Both the position numbers and the translations under genes were made by a program. A stretch of 64,000 nucleotides of DNA from Luscinia megarhynchos (lineage: Eukaryota > Chordata > Aves > Passeriformes > Turdidae), in assembly GCA_034336665.1 (NCBI GenBank), contig CM067572.1, positions 5,200,286 to 5,264,285 of the forward strand. The letters are read 5' to 3'. Of the stretch, positions 33,701-45,300 are shown piece by piece (position 1 is the first letter of the stretch; each line of letters starts with the position of its first letter). A model generated the notes under the pieces. It was not told the DNA's origin. It saw only the letters and a list, made by a program, of their open reading frames with translations, and did not search any database.

Positions 33701-36700
33701 ACTTCTTTTGATAACTATCCTTTATCCTAGATAGAACTACCACCATTTAAGTCAACAGCTATATGGTGGCTATCATTCAGAGAAGGATAGATTGTGTTTT
33801 GGAAATATAATTTCATGAGTGCAGTTTGCCTCATGTGAAAGACAATTTTGTTGGTGAATCACTGTAGAACTTTTCCTTTAAGAGTAAGTTGACACTTCTC
33901 CACAATCCTTCATTTAAAAATGTGTCAAAAAACCAAAATGTCCTGTATTTTCACCCCCTTTACAGTAAAAGCAGTAAGCATCTTCCATTACTTTTTTGAC
34001 TTCCTACATTTTATTTTTATGTTTAAGATTTTCTATGTCTGTGCTCACATATTCATTTATCCATTAGTTGTCTTCCTCTTAGTACACAGGAAAATCTGTC
34101 TTACATGTTGAAACACGAGTAGAAATAAAACAAAGGCTGGGGCAGAGCTGAAGCCTCTGACAGAGATGCAGCAGCTGACACGGGATGTGGCACTTTGCAT
34201 TTTAGTTATGAATAGTTTGGTGGTTCTGCAATGTTTGTAGGAATACATTTGCAATAAGAAGTGAGAGCACCTTATTTGATAGCTTTTATAGTGATATTAG
34301 TTCCTTCAACCCAACAGAAGCAGCCTGACATCTTTCTTTTTCCTGTTGTTTTTCATTTGGTTTTTTCCTATACTGAATGGATATATTCAGAATCAGCTGA
34401 AGCTTGACAAATGCAGCTGTGAAGACTTGTCTTCAAGCTATACTGCAGATTTTTCTCTTGCATTTCTTTGCTCCAAGAAATACCTGTTCAACTGTTTTTA
34501 TAGTATTTTTATGATAGGCATTTCAGATACCTACTGCTGGATAAATAAAACTGCCTTCCTAGCTTCAGGAGGCAAGGATTTTTTTTCATTTGCTCCTCAG
34601 AATTTGTTGCAGTGCAGGATGCAGTTGGATGTCATAGTAAAGAAGATGGCCTGGCATGGAAATGAGAACATAATTAAAATTATTTTTACTTTTCCCAGGA
34701 TTTGGAACAAAATGTTGCTTAAACCTTTTTCTTAGAGGTATTACACCTAACAAGCTCTCTTGAGAGAGAAGGGGTAGAGCAGCAAAGCTATCAACAAAAA
34801 TACAGAGCGGCTGCGTTCCCTGGGGTTTGCCTAAATTTGAAAGTAGATAGGAACTGTGAAGAAATATAATGCAATCTGGTAAAGAAACTGCAGTATAACT
34901 CCAGTGGCTTCAGCCACAGTAATGTACCAGTGTAAAGATCTCGTATTAACCTGAAAAATAGGTAACAACATAAAACACTCTAAAGTTGCTTAGTTTACAT
35001 TTGTCCTTGATGCATCATCTTCAATGTCTTGTGGTGTGGAGATCAATTTATGCTGTAAATGCTGTGCAGTGGAAATCAGCTCTTTTTACCTGCTGTGGGA
35101 AAGGCCCTGTGAGCCTTTTCTGGGCTGCCTGTGTTAGAGTTAAACATACTGAGTTCAAAATGACCACTGAGCTAAAACTGCAGTCAGATGGGGCTGCGTT
35201 CCTGCTCTTCATTTAATGGCAGGTGGAGGTTCACTAGGCCACTGAAGCCACTTGTGGTGTGAGATTCTTCTGTCCTTGCCTCACAGGGAAAGTACCTGAT
35301 AGTCATAACAGTGGTGGTCTAGGATTTGAAGAAACGTAAATAATTCTTGAGTGTTTCAAATGTTTGTTTGTTTTTGATAATCTGGAATTCTTGCCAATCT
35401 GTGCAATATTTGTTTTATTATAATCTTTTGTTATTTATGAATGCCTTCCATACAGAATCAGCAGTAATGGTTTTGCAGAGCTTTTCTTTTTACTTCTGAA
35501 ATTCTGATTGAGAAGCAGCAGTTCTTTTGTTTGTTGTTTTAAGGAGGAGCTTGGTACAAGGTTCATAGTGAAAAGCATGCTTTGTGCAAATCAATGCTTT
35601 CCAAGTCTGACATAGAATTTTTTTTTTGAGAAATCCCATTGAGTTACAGTCTCCATTGTTCTCAATTCACATACACTTGAAAATCCGTATTCAGGTTATT
35701 GGTGTCTGACATATTGGGCAATTATGAGAACTGAAGCTTGCAAGAATAGATCTGCATTTTCCATAAGGGTCCTTGAAGACTTGGAGCCTACAGTTCAATC
35801 TGAACATAAAAATTCCTTCAGAAAACTGGTTGTATTTTGTCTGTATTATTATTTTTAAGGATTCATTGTAATTGGATTTTTTTTTTAAAGTATTGAGCCA
35901 TTTTCTTGTACCTTCCAATCTTGGTGGTATTTTCCTTGGAGAAGAAATGGTCTGGGGTGAAGGGTGTTACAGTACATCCCCCATTGACATTCTGGTCACA
36001 TTGTTTTGTGTGCACGTACCTGCAGCAGGGATCCTACTACAAACAATTCTGGCTTGTCAGAAAAGGTGTATCTACAACTTGGCTTGAAATGTCTTGGTGT
36101 AAAAATCTCACCCAAAGTGTAGGTTTAGCCCTCATGTGAAAGGTGGGAAATGTGGATCAGATTTCATATGGTGCCTTTCATTCCTCCACTAATGGAAAAC
36201 TGGTGGAATGAAGTTATTGTCTTGCTCCTTTGTAAGGAAAACTGGTGCCTGAGTGAAGAAGAAACCATTACCAATCCTATAAATATGGAAGAGTTTATTG
36301 AGGAGGGCACATATGTATACAAAGGTGTATTTTCCATATTCCTGTAGGCAAAAAAATGTTTGTTTTTTTTCTTAACAGGTGATGATGTAATGGGATGATT
36401 AATTTAGGAAAGAATAATCTGATTGCAGTATTACATCCTGAAACAATCAAGCTTTATAATGCATTGGTTTTGTGTGTAAGACTCCTGTAATTACCATGAC
36501 TGTATTAAAATGTCATTAATATCATTAGTGTGTTTAGTAACTACTCTTCTATGATCCTTTAATTATAAGAGAAAATTAAATGTGTTTGAAACTTACATTC
36601 TGAATTCTGAAATAGTGTCTTTATTTGAAATAACTGTGTGTAAGCCTCATTTGATAATATAATAAAATTCACAATTCTCGTGTCTTAAAATATTAGGATC

Positions 36701-37496
36701 AGTAAAGTTTGTGTGTTTGTAAGGATTGTATTTCAGAACAACTGCCTTTGTGGGTGCAATATTGCATTAGTGTTCTGTGCTGAACAGTGCAATATGAACT
36801 TCCCTCTTGCACAGAGCTTTGCATGAGGATACAGCCAGAAGGTTTTTTTTTCATGTTTTCTGTTGCTTTTCATTAGTATTAAAGGCACTTAATTGACGTT
36901 ACAGTTTGTGGTAAGCTGCATTAGAATCAGGTTCATTTTTGATTTATTTCTAAATTTTGTTTGGCTTGATTTTTTTTGTTTTATGTTTGACTGAAGCTTG
37001 AAAAATCATCTCAATAGAAAAGGTACATGGAAGATAGGAGTAGAAAAAGTGAAATTTTGTGTCAAAGCTCTTGTGGCTTTGAAGTTCAATAGAAGTGAAC
37101 TGTAGAAGCAAGCTGTTACTAAACAGTATCTCTTGCATCCTAAATAATCACATTAAGGTGTCAGTTTTCATCTTCCAGAAAAGCCCAGGTAGCAAATGTG
37201 CTGATGTTACTGCTCTGGGTGCTAATTAACGTGTGGTTCTAAGGTAAGGGGAGCTGCACAGTTTATTTGATTAAGCTGTTGCTTTATTTGGTGTCGTTTT
37301 CCAGTGACAGAACTCTGGGAGATTTCTGAGGTGTGTGGTGAAGCTGCTGAGGCTGTGCTGCAGGAGGGTGACCTGATGGTCAGTGCCAGCCCCGGGTTTT
37401 CTGTGGGCACTGGGGCTGTGCACACTTGGTTCTGCCAGCTGCACCTTCCTGGCTTTGCTCTGGCACCTTTCTCTTTTTCTCACAATCAGCACATTC

Positions 37497-37518
37497 TTTT
37501 TTTTTTTTTTTTTTTTTT
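37497..37518 (+). repeat. Poly(T), 22 bases
   Basis: This is an uninterrupted run of 22 T, the longest homopolymer in the window. No retroposed gene body is visible next to it on either strand. Confidence 0.95.
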
Positions 37519-38872
37519 CCCACTACACTCTCGTATCCCTCATGTTTTTAATTAACAATTCAAAATCACTGCCTGTCCTTCATTCTGCATAATCTGTGCT
37601 TGTTTGCATTCCAGCAGCACACCTGTACTGCAAATGCAACACCAATTAATGCTCCTTTCAGTTGTTTAAAGTAAATAGTGTCCATGTATGGGCTTATTCT
37701 CAAATCATAATATATTCAGTACTTTTTACCTGACAGGCCTTGAGTTCTAAGGGCTGGATTTAGCAAAAGTTTTAAACTCTATTTAGGCTGAGTAAGCAGA
37801 TATCTTTGTCTAATCAGTTAAACACACCATGCTTCTTTATAGCTCTCTACAGGAGTAAAGAATTAAAAAGTTAAGCAGTGAATAAATATCTCAAAATATA
37901 TCTGTTTTTCCTTGAAATGTGCTTCACCTAGGAAAATACTCTTAATCTGCAGTTTTGCTATTTCCTCTGAGGTTTCCACATCATATGTGAATATAAATAA
38001 AAGCAGAGTTTAAATCACTGGAAATATTTTGTTGCCCTTTTGCTTTCAGTTTTACTGTACTGCCTTTTTTTTCTCTTAAACTTGATCATCTAAAATAATT
38101 GCTGAAATGAAGTAAGGGATAAGGTAAAGGCAAAGTATAGCTAAATACTTTAAAATGATAAAAGCTTTATGGCTTGAAATTTGCTTTTGAAGTTTTCAGA
38201 GCCATCTAATTTCCTCAATAAAATGTCTCTGCAGTGTATAATCACCCTTATTAAAAAAGGAAAAATCAGAACTATCTATCTTTTCTGAGAAGGAGTAAAG
38301 TATGACTTAACCCAGGAATTCATGCAGAGAATATCATATAGAAACATGTTGATAACATAATGAAAAAGAGGGGCCCTTTTTTTGGCAGAAGACATCAGGC
38401 CAACAGCAGCAAAATAGAGACATATTTTCAGGTCAATTCTTTTGCCTGTATATTCAGGACTTCCTTTGAATGTTAACTTAGGTTTTTTGATCCAAGAAAG
38501 ACTTTTGGTGATATAAGTATTGTCTTGGCTTCTTGCTCTCATGCTTGGTTAGATCATCTCTGACCATGAGGAAGAAGATGAGAGTTTAGAGAGAGACGTG
38601 GCTCTCCCTGAGAGCTGTGAAACAAGAAATTGTCCAGAGTTACTGTGCTGGAAGTTAATGAATAGAACCCTGTAAGTAATTCTCACTATAGCAGGGCAGT
38701 GTCACTTTGGTTCCAAAAACTGGTCAGTCTTTAATCACCTTTGGTGTCCCAGCTGTGTGCTTATGTGATGTAAGCACAGTGTCTGGAGTTTTAGTTCAGA
38801 ACATACAAATGGTTTTGTAACTTTAGGCAAACCCCAGTCTCTGCACTTGGAATTTTACAAACGTATCAGTGA

Positions 38873-38888
38873 TTTTTTTTTTTTTTTT
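38873..38888 (+). repeat. Poly(T), 16 bases
   Basis: This is an uninterrupted run of T followed by CC and further T-rich sequence. No associated retroposon is recognised. Confidence 0.95.
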
Positions 38889-41249
38889 CCTTTTTAAAGA
38901 AAAGAATTATTTCAGTATGTACTGTAACTGGTCTCTGAAAATTCATGGCCCCTCCTTTTAAGAAAACTTGACAACACTCTTGAAATTGCATCTTTGTTAT
39001 CACTCAAAAGTGATGCATGAGATGCAATGTTATGACTTGACAAGCTTAAGTACAAAGTTATTGATCTCTGAGCTGCAGCAGGACTCCTGAGGGTAATCTC
39101 CCAGTATATATTTGCCATTGAGTAGTATTCAACACTTGTGGCTTTTGCTCCACATTATTGTTTCTTTGTGGATAATTTAGCCAGTTTCCAGAACTTCTGT
39201 GACAGTTGTGTCTTGCTGAGTTTCCCATTGCATGGAAGAAAATTTGGAGCCATTTTTTGGCTTCAGAACTGACATGAAGTCATAATTGTCTTTTGACAGG
39301 ATTTAGCAAATGCTTGAACTTTCTGGATAAGTTGGAAATTCAACCTATGTATTAAGTGCATGGAATAAATGAGTTCACTGGTTTTGTGAATCTGAAGGTC
39401 ACAGCTATAAACAGAGAGATCCAAACCAGTAATTAACCAATTTATGATTTGCTGTTGGTTTGAATATTGAAATCAAGGTTGTATATCACTGTGAGAGATG
39501 TGATCTAGCTCAGCCAGATGCATGTGGGCTCAGTGCAGAAATTGCTGAGTTAAATTCTTTGGCCTGTGCAATGTAGGTGGTCAGTCTGGGTGTCACAAAT
39601 GAAGAGGGATGCATTTGAAATAGCATGAGACAGGGCTTGTTAGAAATGAAATGTCAGTAGATATTGTGGGATAAACAGACAATTGTCAATTTATGCAATT
39701 AGAAAAACTGATGAAAGAATTGTTGGCTTCATGGAAGCATAATGTAACATTGGTTTATCTTATTGAACAAAAAAACCCCAAGCCTTTTTTAAAAGGTACA
39801 TAAAGTTGGCTGATGCAGTTCTATGAGATTTGCAGAACTGAGGGACTGTCTCTGGCCTTCCATGCATATTTAATATACAAAACAGGGCTCCATGTATACA
39901 GCTTTTGTTTGAGCTCCAGTGTGTTTAAATAATCTGGTTGCTTTGGGGAGAGGAAAATGGATGGGATGGGAAAAGGAAGGTTGAGGATTCTGAAAACCAG
40001 GCTCCCAAACACACACCACAAAGCCTGAATGTGCCTGTGTGCACACTTACACTTGGTTTGTTTTATGCATTGTTGAGTGGAGTCAAGTTGTAATAAAAGG
40101 AACCTTTTTTATATTGGCTGTTTCTTATTCAAAGAGTTTCAATTACCTGTGAATTCAGAACCTATATGGTAATCAGCCTTAGCTAAGGAAAACTTAATTA
40201 GGTCCTTAGCAATATTAGTTACACAAAAAATTGCTGAAATCAAGAAAATTGTCAGTGTCTCAGTTGACTTGATCAGGAAGAAATAATTTCAGCTAAGTGT
40301 AAATGCAAATGCCTTTAAATCAAATGGATATTCTTTAACATGGGGAGTATTTGTCTTACTTTCTGTGTGTTTTCCCTATTCCCCTTTGATTCAGGAGGAA
40401 GGTATTGCTTGTCTAATAGGACGTTACTGCTTCTCTTCTCCCTTAAAATATACATACACAGACAAGGGAGTGTCCTAGGAAACTGTAATTTTTGTTCATA
40501 GGTTGGTAACACTGAATAGCACAGTTTATCCTTAGATAACAAAGATTATCTAGGTTAGATTATGTTTTAAGAATATTTAAACTTTTTAATTAATGGCATA
40601 GTTCTGCTGTTTGGCTTTAAAACTGCTGCTGTGTGTCCCGTTCCTTTCCATGGAGCTCCATGTGGGAAGCAGCTATCTGCTCAAAAACAAGCTTAAAGAA
40701 GTAATGCTTTTATTTGGGTTACCTGTCATTAGCCCCAATCCCCTTTAAATACATCAGAATTTAGTGGTGACTCTTCCCATACCTGGAAATATTTGAGCAG
40801 AGGTCCATAGGAAGATTGAACAGAGCAAAGCAAATTGAATTTGGTTTAAGAATTCATCCCGTTTTTGTCCTACATATCTAATTCATTTTTCTCAAATGCT
40901 GTTCATATTGTGTTGCATATTAATTGCATATTCTATGTTCTTTATTCATAATATACCTCTGATAATAACAGAAAATGAAATTTTTAATTCCCAATGATAC
41001 CTTAATTTAATGTTCCAGTTGCTTTTCTTCTTTAACTAATCTTCTGTCCTCTGAACAGATTTGATTAAAATCATTGCATTTATTAAGAAGAAATAGGCTA
41101 AAATGTATCACTTTGGTCCCACAGGGTATTAAAAATTCCTTTCTAAAGCGGGTCTTTTGGTGGATGGCAGATTTTAGGCAAGGAAATGGCTGATTAAAGC
41201 TCAGAAATCACTAGGATATTGAAAAGTGGAAGAAATTGCTTGGCTTAGT

Positions 41250-41278
41250 TACTGCTTTCTTATTTTACAGGTAAGCCA
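41250..41278 (+). other. Juxtaposed acceptor/donor (recursive-splice-like) site
   Basis: CTGCTTTCTTATTTTACAG ends at 41270 and GTAAGCC starts at 41271, so a strong polypyrimidine acceptor abuts a near-consensus donor with no exon between. A branch-point-like TTACT lies about 20 bases upstream of the AG. This is the best recursive-splicing motif of the window and lies on the same strand as the G/T excess. Such zero-length exons are known as ratchet points in very long introns. It is unproven without RNA intermediates. Confidence 0.3.
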
Positions 41279-42204
41279 TTCCTTCTTCCTCTTGTCTCCT
41301 GATGCTCTAGCAATTATGAATTTGTGAGATTTGGGTTAGGATGTGGGACACAGAGGAGTGATTTCAGACTCATCTTTCCTGGTGCTGTGTGCTGGGGGAC
41401 CTTGCAGTAAGTGAGGAAAACTCACCCTGAGCTCTGTTCCTTCTGTGCTGGGCAGGGTCAGTGACAGGATCCTCAGGGTGGGACAGTGCAGCCCTTGCAC
41501 TTTTCTGTTTGTACCAGACAAAAATCTGCAGTTTGTGTTTACATCTCTTGTAATTTGTAACCTCATGCTGATTTTGTTACTTTGGATTGGATTAAAGTGT
41601 TAGTGGTTTAACCTTCTTAGTTTCTATTGAATTATGTGATTATCGTGGCCCATTTGATGTTGTGCATATCTGTGTAATTAGGATGTTGTAATCTTCTTTC
41701 TTGGTCTCTGATGTTGAGTTAATAATACCTCCTTAGGAAGTCTGATACAGTATTGTAAACTGGTTGGGTAGGGAGGAGTTCACTTATCAGTGAACAGAAT
41801 TTAAGCTTAGGTCCTTTTCCAAACCAGCATTACAAAGAAACGCTTTTGAAATAGTTGCATTTATTTTTGTGGTTGTCCCTCTCAGTTCTCACTGTATGGC
41901 TGATTAACTGCATTCAAAACACGATTTGCTGCCTGTATAGTGACAGAGAACTTTTTTGAAAATCTGAGTTAATAAAATTTAATGCTGTCTGTGCTGGCTT
42001 TTTTAGGTCCTTTGAGCACCCATTAAGTAGGTTAGCTGCTCACTTGTAAAGCTCTTTCAGCTGTGAATTAGAAAGCATCTGCCTTTACTGTATGCACTGT
42101 TGTCTCACAATCATTCGAATTTTCTCATACTCATTTCTAATTTTATCTCCTTTTGCTCCCTGGGCCTTAATTCTACAAATTCATGATATTAATTTTGTGA
42201 TGCC
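41279..42204. other. Noncoding stretch before CR1 at 42.2 kb
   Basis: I see no gene. A moderately GC-richer patch at 41340-41510 carries a 76-codon minus frame with no recognisable motif. The rest is AT-rich. Confidence 0.6.
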
Positions 42205-42372
42205 ACAACTTGGTACACCTTCCACTATCCCAGGTTGCTCCAAGCCCTGTCAAAGCTGGCCTTGGACACTTCTGGGGATCAGCAGCCACAGCTTCTCTGG
42301 GCACCTTCACAGAAAAAAATTATTTCTTGATCTATAATCTAAATCTGCTCCCTTTCAATTTGAAGAAGAAAT
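42205..42372 (-). mobile_element. CR1 LINE 3' region fragment
   Basis: The + strand shows antisense CR1 blocks in order: CCTTCCACTATCCCAGG, TTGCTCCAAGCCCTGTCAAA, CTGGCCTTGGACACTTCTGG, CAGCCACAGCTTCTCTGGGC, then the more diverged TTTCTTGATCTATAATCTAA and CCCTTTCAATTTGAAG. It is a fragment truncated at both ends. Confidence 0.9.
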
Positions 42373-45300
42373 ATTGCAAACTAGTAACGTTCCTAGGTGT
42401 GCTTCATTATCTTCCATAGCAGACAATGAATTGATTGCAATGTTCCTTAATAGTTATAGATGTATACATTCTGAAAAACACTCCTTGACACTGTATGCTT
42501 TCATAATAAAAGCTTAGATATTTTTAGGTAGTGGGAAAATCAAGAATACCTGGCTTAGTTCAGTGTAGGCCCCTATTTTTTACAAGGTGTTATACAAACA
42601 GAGGAGAAATTCCATCATCCATGGAGCTGATTTTATAAGTACACCAGGCAAGTGAAAGGTCTGAACAGGGGCACAGAGGATTCAGACCCACCTACATTTT
42701 TTTGGCAGGCCCTTGGAAAAGCCCAGGTGTCTGAAGGGGAATTCATTGGGCACTGATGCTGGATGTGAATTAGTCAGGCTGCTATTGCATTATGTTAACA
42801 TCAGGAGGCCTTTATTGAGAACCTGATTTTTACTGTGCTTTATTGCCAAGAATCATTCCATAAAAAATGATATTTGTCCAAAATAACTCACATATTAGCT
42901 TTGATAAGCTGCAGTAGGCTGATGGAACAGAAAATGATATTGTGAAGTATGTGTAGTCTGATGCAGTAGTAAGGTTATAAACTAAATACATTTATTTGAG
43001 GTTGCATAATGGATTTTGGGACTAAATTAACACCTGTGCCTGGCTTTTGTCCAAAGTAGTTTGTTTTGTAGTTCTTGACTGATGATTTTGAACAATTTTT
43101 ATTTGAGTTTAAGGTAATTGTTGAGTTTATAGTAGAATCTTCACCTTTGTGGTTATATCTGTTCAGTGTTAATGTGGTTTTGCAGGATAAATGTTGATAA
43201 GTGAAAAGCATTGTTTTCTGTTATGAGGATTAGTAGAGTTTTAAGGCCCCATTTCTGCATGTAAGAGGATCCTGTATACCCTTAAGAAGCAGACTGCTTA
43301 CATCCAGTGCTCTGGAAAAAGGGAAGTTTGGTGTAAGCATGAGCCAGGAAAGAATTAACTTTTTGAGGTCTTTGTTTATGAGTACACATGTGCTGAAAGG
43401 TAATAAATGATTGTCTTTTTGACAGAGTTAGAAGAACTATCCAGATGAAAGCTTTTATATTGTAGAACAGATGCATCAGGTAAGTTTTTTAGCTGGTTAA
43501 TATGACATATCAATATGTCAGGAATTTTGCAAGTTAATGACCTGGAGATTTTTCAGGGGCTTGCATTCTGTCTTTTTCAGAAAATAGGAAGGGTAAGCCA
43601 GAGGCTGTGTAATTGAAAGAGGTTTTAAACACTGGTCAGAGTGTAATGTGGAAGAAAACCAAGTTCTCTGAATTTGGTAATTTCTTTTGGATGCACAGTC
43701 AATGGCCATGTGGAAGGTGCTCTGTAAGATGTGGTGTGTGCATCACTCAAATCTCCTGATGGTGTTGCTCTGTGTACCACCTACATCACACTAGCTAAGT
43801 TTGAAAACACAGTAATTCTTAAGAGTTAGGATTTTCATTTTTTTATTGAAGAGAAATACTGATAGAGCTGAGTTATATCTGTAATTTAAAATGTAGCCAT
43901 TTATAGCCAAATGATAAATAGAATTGGAGTTTGATTATGAAACTCTTCAATAAATACATGGAAGAAATTGCAGAATGAGGTTCCTGTCCTTGGTATCTTT
44001 ACTGTGTCAGGGTGCTGAGTGTTGTGGTTGAGCTCCTGCCTGTAGTGGATGTTGCAGCATTACAGATTCTCCAGGAATTCCATGGAATTACCTTGGCCTC
44101 TGGGTACATGGGTTAGTTCATCAGGATCTCTCAGTGACACTGTTGGAGACTTTTTAATTTCTGCTCACTTCCCAAAGGTGAAACATGAAACAATTCCTCA
44201 GTAGGAATTGTAGAACTTTTTTTTTTTCTTGTGATTTTTAGGAAAATGTAATTAAAGTGTGGATTTAAAGGTATTTTCTGTGTATATACACTCATGCAGG
44301 CACAGCAGTTAAATATACTAGGGAGTTCACTGAGTATTATACTAAATCAATATACTTCTGAAATCTGGATTTGGTTTTAAAACAATTTCCTCATGCAGTG
44401 TAAATTACAAAAACAGAAATAAGGATTTGGAAACTTTAAAAATTCAACTTGATATGTTTGAGTTGCACATATAACTTAAATGAGTATTTCTCATTCACTG
44501 CATCACATCTGGGCTATTCTACTTGGGCACTGCAAGAATTTGAAATTAGAGAATGGTGCAGAAAAGCAGGAACAAGGAGGTGAAACAAAAGTTGGAGTTC
44601 TAATGGAACTTCTGAGTTCTTTCAATTTCCTTATAAATCTATCAGGTGTTGCTTCATTCATTCTTACATAATTAAGTAGCTTACAGTGATATTATATTTA
44701 TTAATGTAGGCTATGATTTAGATTAGTGTTTGATGCTCTTGTAAGCTGTGGTTCACACAAATCAGCCTTGAGGATGTGAAGACAGTCAGTGTTTCACAAT
44801 TTTCAGCAGGAAAAAAAGTTGTTTTCACAGCTTTGTTAACATAACTATAAAGCATTGTGCACCCTGTGCTAAATTTTGGCATGAAACTTCTCACCATAGG
44901 AGAATATACAACTTTTTAACACCTGATTTAACACTTCCCCCCCATATGATTCAGAGGTTGAAAAATGGAACTTGGCAGGCTTACAGTATAATATGTGGGT
45001 TAGAACATGCATTTCAGGCCATGTGTATGTGTCTGTTTAAAACGTTGGGAGTGATGGAAGCAATTTATTTATGTGTGGAAAAACCACATACTGGATATTA
45101 ACAGAGCGAGTCTTGGGGAAGTCTGAAAGAACAGGGAGCCCCAGGCGAAGAACTGGCTTACCACAAGGAAATGTGCCCTGGAAAGGAGGATTTAGCAGTG
45201 GAAGATGGGATTATCACATGATGAGTAGCAGCTGGTTTGGGAGAGGGACTGACACTGAAGCTGAGCCTGACTCTTCAGCGCCTGCCAGAGCGTGGAGGAA

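Larger units (their letters stand above)
25627..41240. other. Long noncoding stretch, 25.6-41.2 kb
   Basis: About 15.6 kb contains no recognisable gene, RNA gene or clear transposon. It holds T/G low-complexity sequence (30696-30745), poly(T) tracts (37497-37518, 38873-38888), a perfect 9-bp hairpin (27302-27324), and TAAT-rich patches near 30110-30290 and 36440-36560. A weak acceptor-donor junction lies at 36378/36379 (TTTTTTTTCTTAACAG followed by GTGATG). No open frame exceeds 129 codons apart from one running in from the CR1 fragment to the left, and none has family-like motifs. Confidence 0.6.
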
